Below, in pieces: positions 60,116 through 64,000 of a DNA stretch of 64,000 nucleotides (positions are counted from its first letter, which is position 1; each line of letters opens with the position of its first letter). A program made the translations under genes and the position numbers. A model generated the notes under the pieces. The model did not search any database and was not told the DNA's origin. It worked only from the letters and a program-made list of their open reading frames with translations. Location: NCBI RefSeq assembly GCF_003111645.1, contig NZ_CP022187.1:4216001-4280000 (forward strand), given 5' to 3'. Source of the DNA: Parazoarcus communis. GTDB taxonomy: Bacteria; Pseudomonadota; Gammaproteobacteria; Burkholderiales; Rhodocyclaceae.

Positions 60116-61207
60116 ATGAGTCTGACCCAGGAAGCCGTTACCGAAGCACTGAAATCCGTCATCGATCCGAATACCGGAAAGGATCTTGTTTCGACACGCT
60201 GCATTCGAAACCTGGCTGTCAATGGCGCCGACGTGCGCTTTGAGGTCGAACTCGGTTACCCGGCAAAGAGTCAGCACGAGCCGATCCGCCAGATGCTGCG
60301 TGACGCCTTGTCCGGCCTGGCCGGGATGGGGCGCGTGGAAATCGAGGTGTCCAGCAAGGTGGTGGCGCATTCGGTTCAACAGGGCGTCAAGTTGCTGCCG
60401 GGAGTGAAGAACATCATTGCCGTGGCTTCGGGCAAGGGCGGGGTGGGAAAGAGTACCACTGCCGCCAACCTGGCGCTGGCCCTTGCCGCGGAAGGCGCAC
60501 GCGTCGGCATGCTCGATGCAGACATTTACGGTCCGTCGCAGCCGCAGATGCTGGGGATTGGCGATCGTCGGCCGGAGTCACTCGACGGCAAGACCATGGA
60601 ACCGATCGAGGCTTACGGTCTGCAGGCGATGTCCATCGGCTTCCTGATCGACATCGACACGCCGATGGTCTGGCGCGGACCGATGGCGACGCAGGCGCTC
60701 AACCAGATGCTGAAGGAAACACACTGGAAGGATCTCGATTACCTGGTGATCGACATGCCGCCCGGCACCGGTGACATCCAGCTCACCCTGTCGCAGAGCG
60801 TACCGGTCACCGGCGCCGTGATCGTGACCACACCGCAGGACATTGCCTTGCTTGATGCCCGCAAGGGCCTGAAGATGTTCGAAAAGGTTGGCGTGCCCAT
60901 TCTGGGAGTGGTGGAGAACATGAGCATCCACATCTGTTCCAAGTGCGGCCACGAGGAGCATATCTTCGGTGCCGGCGGCGGACAGTCGATGTGCGACGAC
61001 TACGGCATCCCGTTTCTCGGTGCCTTGCCGCTCGACATGCAGATCCGGCAGGAGGCCGACGAGGGGGCGCCGACGGTCGTTTCCGATCCGGACGGGCGCA
61101 TCGCTGCGACGTACAAGTCGATCGCGCGCAAAGTGGCCGTCAGCATCGCCGAAAAGTCCAAGGACATGACGCACAAGTTCCCCAATATCGTGATCCAGAA
61201 CACCTGA
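60116..61207 (+). CDS. apbC: Iron-sulfur cluster carrier protein ApbC/Mrp
   Basis: This 363-residue P-loop ATPase loads Fe-S clusters onto target apoproteins. The N-terminal DUF59/MIP18-like domain (about 1-85, EALKSVIDPNTGKDLVSTRC) is followed by the deviant Walker A GKGGVGKST (106-114). MLDADIYGPSQPQMLG, DYLVIDMPPGTGDIQLTLSQ and the cluster-binding CSKC (C274, C277) follow. The upstream extension to 60083 is not needed. It is divergent from the OmpA-like gene; dcd follows after 106 bp. Confidence 0.95.
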   Translation: MSLTQEAVTEALKSVIDPNTGKDLVSTRCIRNLAVNGADVRFEVELGYPAKSQHEPIRQMLRDALSGLAGMGRVEIEVSSKVVAHSVQQGVKLLPGVKNIIAVASGKGGVGKSTTAANLALALAAEGARVGMLDADIYGPSQPQMLGIGDRRPESLDGKTMEPIEAYGLQAMSIGFLIDIDTPMVWRGPMATQALNQMLKETHWKDLDYLVIDMPPGTGDIQLTLSQSVPVTGAVIVTTPQDIALLDARKGLKMFEKVGVPILGVVENMSIHICSKCGHEEHIFGAGGGQSMCDDYGIPFLGALPLDMQIRQEADEGAPTVVSDPDGRIAATYKSIARKVAVSIAEKSKDMTHKFPNIVIQNT

Positions 61208-61216
61208 CACAACTTT

Positions 61217-61247
61217 GCGCCGCCGCTTGCTTTCGCATCGGCGGCGC
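61217..61247 (+). terminator. Hairpin after apbC
   Basis: GCGCCGCCG (61217-61225) pairs perfectly with CGGCGGCGC (61239-61247) around a 13-nt loop, followed only by TTG. It is probably a weak terminator or mRNA 3'-end structure between apbC and dcd. Confidence 0.5.
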
Positions 61248-61313
61248 TTGCCCTAAACTACGCGGATTTTTCGACGCCGGATTCTCCGGCTGGCCGCACA
61301 GGAAATTTGCCTC

Positions 61314-61880
61314 ATGTCCATCAAGTCCGATAAGTGGATCCGCCGTATGGCCGAACAGCAAGGCATGATCGAGCCTTTCGCGCCGGATCTGGTGCGGGTC
61401 AATGACGGCGGCAAGATTGTGTCCTACGGCACCTCAAGCTACGGCTACGATGTCCGCTGTGCCAACGAGTTCAAGATCTTCACCAACATCAATTCGACGA
61501 TCGTCGATCCCAAGGATTTCGACGAGCGCAACTTCGTCGATTTCACCGGTGACGTCTGCATCATTCCGCCGAACTCCTTCGCGCTGGCGCGCACCGTCGA
61601 GTACTTCCGGATTCCGCGCAGTGTGCTGACGGTGTGCCTGGGCAAGAGCACCTATGCGCGTTGCGGCATCATCGTGAACGTCACGCCGCTCGAACCCGAG
61701 TGGGAGGGGCACGTCACCCTCGAGTTCTCCAACACCACGCCGCTGCCCGCCAAGATCTACGCCAATGAAGGGATTGCACAGATGCTGTTCTTCGAATCCG
61801 ACGAGGTTTGCGACACCTCGTACAAGGATCGTGGTGGCAAGTACTTTGGTCAGACGGGCGTGACCTTGCCCAAGATCTGA
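61314..61880 (+). CDS. dcd: dCTP deaminase
   Basis: This 188-residue homotrimeric enzyme converts dCTP to dUTP for thymidylate synthesis. It starts [20 protein letters not shown] and has [40 protein letters not shown] with the catalytic Glu following, and [20 protein letters not shown]. Dcd next to an Orn/Lys/Arg decarboxylase gene is a frequent betaproteobacterial arrangement. Confidence 0.97.
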   Translation: MSIKSDKWIRRMAEQQGMIEPFAPDLVRVNDGGKIVSYGTSSYGYDVRCANEFKIFTNINSTIVDPKDFDERNFVDFTGDVCIIPPNSFALARTVEYFRIPRSVLTVCLGKSTYARCGIIVNVTPLEPEWEGHVTLEFSNTTPLPAKIYANEGIAQMLFFESDEVCDTSYKDRGGKYFGQTGVTLPKI

Positions 61881-61907
61881 GTCTGGTTTTGAGTGAATGC
61901 AACGAAC

Positions 61908-61929
61908 AGGGCCGGCTGACGGCCCTTTT
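61908..61929 (+). terminator. Rho-independent terminator of dcd
   Basis: AGGGCCG (61908-61914) pairs with CGGCCCT (61920-61926) around GCTGA, followed by TTTTG. It separates dcd from the decarboxylase gene. Confidence 0.8.
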
Positions 61930-62023
61930 GTCTTTTCCGGACATGTCCGGTAACGAGCGGGAAACGAATGGCGGAGTACCATCGCCGTTTGCCCGCACAT
62001 GCGCCGCGTTGGAGACCTGAAGG

Positions 62024-64000
62024 ATGCGATTCCATTTTCCGATCATCATCATTGATGAGGATTTCCGTTCCGAGAACACGTCGGGCCTGGGTATCCGGGC
62101 GCTTGCGAAAGCCATCGAGGGTGAAGGGGTCGAAGTGCTGGGCGTCACCAGTTACGGTGACCTGACTTCGTTTGCGCAGCAGCAGAGCAGAGGCTCCGCC
62201 TTCATCCTCTCGATCGACGACGAGGAGTTCTCTTCTGCCGAAGCCTCGACCCTGGCGATCTCGGGCTTGCGTGCCTTTGTAGAGGAAATCCGCTTCCGCA
62301 ACGCAGACATTCCAATCTTCCTGCATGGCGAGACCCGCACGGCGCGGCACATCCCGAATGATGTTCTGCGCGAAATGCACGGCTTCATCCACATGTTCGA
62401 GGACACGCCCGAGTTCATCGCCCGCTATGTGGTGCGGGAAGCGCGCAACTACCTCGAGTCGCTGTCGCCCCCGTTCTTCCGTGCGCTGGTCCATTACGCC
62501 GCGGACAGCTCCTATTCGTGGCACTGTCCGGGTCACTCGGGTGGCGTGGCCTTCCTGAAAAGCCCGGTGGGTCAGATGTTCCACCAGTTCTTTGGCGAGA
62601 ACATGCTGCGTGCGGACGTATGCAACGCAGTGGATGAGCTCGGCCAGCTGCTCGACCATACCGGACCGGTGGCGGCCTCGGAGCGCAACGCGGCACGCAT
62701 CTTCAATTGCGACCACCTGTATTTCGTCACCAACGGCACGTCGACGTCGAACAAGATGGTCTGGCACACAACGGTAGCGCCGGGTGACATCGTGGTGGTC
62801 GACCGCAACTGCCACAAGTCCATTCTGCACTCGATCATCATGACGGGCGCGGTGCCGGTATTCCTGACGCCGACGCGGAACCACTACGGGATCATCGGCC
62901 CGATCTCGCTGAACGAGTTCTCGATGGAGACCATTCAGCGCAAGATCGAAGCCAACCCGTTCGCACGCGAAGCCAAGAACAAGAAGCCTCGCATCCTGAC
63001 CATCACCCAGTCGACCTACGACGGTGTGGTGTACAACGTCGAAACCATCAAGGAGATGCTTGACGGTCAGATCGACACGCTGCACTTCGACGAAGCCTGG
63101 CTGCCGCATGCCGCGTTCCACGACTTCTACGGCGATTACCATGCCATCGGCGAAGGCCGCCCACGGTGTCAGGAGTCGATGGTGTTCTCCACCCAGTCCA
63201 CGCACAAGCTGCTCGCGGGGCTGTCCCAGGCGTCGCAGATCCTGGTGCAGGACTCGGAGACCCGGAAGCTCGACCGCGATGTCTTCAACGAGGCCTATCT
63301 GATGCACACCTCGACGTCGCCGCAGTACGCGATCATCGCGTCGTGCGACGTTGCGGCAGCAATGATGGAGTCGCCGGGAGGTCCCGCACTGGTCAACGAA
63401 TCGCTGTCCGAGGCGGTCGAGTTCCGTCGCGCGATGCGCAAGGTGGACGCCGAGTTCGGCGACTCCGACTGGTGGTTCAAGGTCTGGGGGCCGGAGTACC
63501 TTGCCGAGGAAGGCCTGGGTGAGCGTGAGGACTGGATGCTGAATGCCGGCGATCGCTGGCACGGTTTCGGCGATCTGGCACCGGGCTTCAACATGCTCGA
63601 CCCGATCAAGGCGACGATCATCACGCCGGGACTGGACATGGAGGGCGACTTCTCCGATCACACGGGGATTCCTGCCGCAATCGTGACCAAGTATCTGGCC
63701 GAGCACGGCATCATCGTGGAGAAGACCGGACTGTACTCGTTCTTCATCATGTTCACGATCGGTATCACCAAGGGCCGGTGGAACACCATGGTGACCGAGT
63801 TGCAGCAGTTCAAGGACGATTACGATCGCAATCAGCCGCTGTGGCGCGTGATGCCCGAGTTCATCGCCAAGCACCCGCGTTACGAGCGTGTCGGACTGAA
63901 GGATCTTTGCAACGAGATCCATTCCTTCTACAAGGCGAACGACGTTGCGCGACTGACGACCGAGATGTACCTGTCGGACATGGTGCCGGCAATGAAGCCG
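62024..64000 (+). CDS. Orn/Lys/Arg decarboxylase, 3'-truncated by the window
   Basis: The frame is open from ATG 62024 to the last base (659 codons), so about 90-100 C-terminal residues are missing if length is near the usual 750. It is a fold-I PLP enzyme with an N-terminal response-regulator-like wing domain (RFHFPIIIIDEDFRSENTSG, SYGDLTSFAQ). PLP-domain motifs are WHCPGHSGGVAFLKSPVG, FVTNGTSTSNKMVWH, HFDEAWLPHAAFHDFYG and STHKLLAGLSQ, whose Lys (K395) should bind PLP. The sequence resembles biodegradative-type arginine/lysine decarboxylases; arginine is the likely substrate but is not proven. Confidence 0.93.
   Translation, partial: MRFHFPIIIIDEDFRSENTSGLGIRALAKAIEGEGVEVLGVTSYGDLTSFAQQQSRGSAFILSIDDEEFSSAEASTLAISGLRAFVEEIRFRNADIPIFLHGETRTARHIPNDVLREMHGFIHMFEDTPEFIARYVVREARNYLESLSPPFFRALVHYAADSSYSWHCPGHSGGVAFLKSPVGQMFHQFFGENMLRADVCNAVDELGQLLDHTGPVAASERNAARIFNCDHLYFVTNGTSTSNKMVWHTTVAPGDIVVVDRNCHKSILHSIIMTGAVPVFLTPTRNHYGIIGPISLNEFSMETIQRKIEANPFAREAKNKKPRILTITQSTYDGVVYNVETIKEMLDGQIDTLHFDEAWLPHAAFHDFYGDYHAIGEGRPRCQESMVFSTQSTHKLLAGLSQASQILVQDSETRKLDRDVFNEAYLMHTSTSPQYAIIASCDVAAAMMESPGGPALVNESLSEAVEFRRAMRKVDAEFGDSDWWFKVWGPEYLAEEGLGEREDWMLNAGDRWHGFGDLAPGFNMLDPIKATIITPGLDMEGDFSDHTGIPAAIVTKYLAEHGIIVEKTGLYSFFIMFTIGITKGRWNTMVTELQQFKDDYDRNQPLWRVMPEFIAKHPRYERVGLKDLCNEIHSFYKANDVARLTTEMYLSDMVPAMKP

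Noticed and set aside
61850..63922. Minus-strand frame of 690 codons
   Set aside because: It is antisense to the decarboxylase, whose motifs are unambiguous on the plus strand. The minus translation is rich in Arg/His/Val shadow-type sequence without domains.

Overview
The window is a gap-poor, GC-rich chromosomal segment from a betaproteobacterium. Gene order and protein sequences point to Rhodocyclales (Thauera/Azoarcus/Aromatoleum-like). This assignment is inference: the petABC-sspAB, hemA-prfA-prmC-grxD, hemCDXY, dcd-decarboxylase and argH/ppc blocks are characteristic betaproteobacterial chromosomal arrangements. The proteins are of respiratory, acetate-using, piliated Gram-negative type. 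No rRNA, CRISPR array, insertion sequence or prophage is visible. Most of the window looks like core chromosome. The clearest accessory-looking stretch is about 32.3-35.5 kb, which is visibly less GC-rich than its neighbours.

Layout. 0-4.4 kb: 3' end of recR, cytochrome bc1 (petABC) and the sspAB stringent-starvation pair. 4.4-10.4 kb: a GT4 glycosyltransferase, a bacteriohemerythrin with a Cys-containing tail, dadA, fbp and a TamA-type outer-membrane protein. 10.4-12.7 kb: groES-groEL behind a heat-shock sigma-32-like promoter and a perfect CIRCE operator. 12.9-19.5 kb: a DUF485-actP acetate-uptake operon enclosed by two OmpR/TctDE-like two-component systems; a GTAAG-N6-GTAAG direct repeat occurs before the first system (inverted) and twice before DUF485-actP. 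19.6 kb: tRNA-Phe. 19.8-23.4 kb: an overlapping operon of a 48-residue DUF2256 protein, a DASH cryptochrome and an FeS-type photolyase, divergent from a DUF3429 membrane protein across a repeat-rich promoter region. 23.5-32.3 kb: a giant NAD-glutamate dehydrogenase, then hemA-prfA-prmC-grxD with a candidate short RNA upstream of hemA.

32.3-35.2 kb: an unusual four-gene cassette of a predicted Tat-exported Cys protein, a PqqD-like protein, an HprK-related kinase and a NTP_transf_5-type nucleotidyltransferase. 35.5-40.2 kb: a Ser/Thr kinase fused to a cyclic-nucleotide-binding domain, argH, and an AlgR/AlgZ(FimS)-like regulator pair. 40.2-47.5 kb: the type IV minor-pilin operon fimT-pilV-pilW-pilX-pilY1-pilE, divergent from its probable regulators. 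47.6-55.3 kb: ppc, a thioredoxin-like periplasmic protein and hemC-hemD-hemX-hemY. 55.3-61.9 kb: a SulP anion transporter whose start codon is preceded by two tandem perfect-stem hairpins (riboswitch-like), metG, an OmpA-like lipoprotein, apbC/mrp and dcd. 62.0 kb to the edge: a partial Orn/Lys/Arg decarboxylase.

Functional themes are respiration and carbon flow (bc1, acetate uptake, PEP carboxylase, fructose bisphosphatase, glutamate and D-amino-acid dehydrogenases), tetrapyrrole synthesis (hemA, hemCDXY), protein quality control (groESL, sspB), light or DNA damage repair (two cryptochrome/photolyase-family proteins) and surface motility (type IV pili under AlgZR-like control). The most novel-looking items are the structured sulP leader, the HprK-related cassette and its exported partner, the shared 11-bp-phased repeats around actP, and the repeat-bearing photolyase promoter region.
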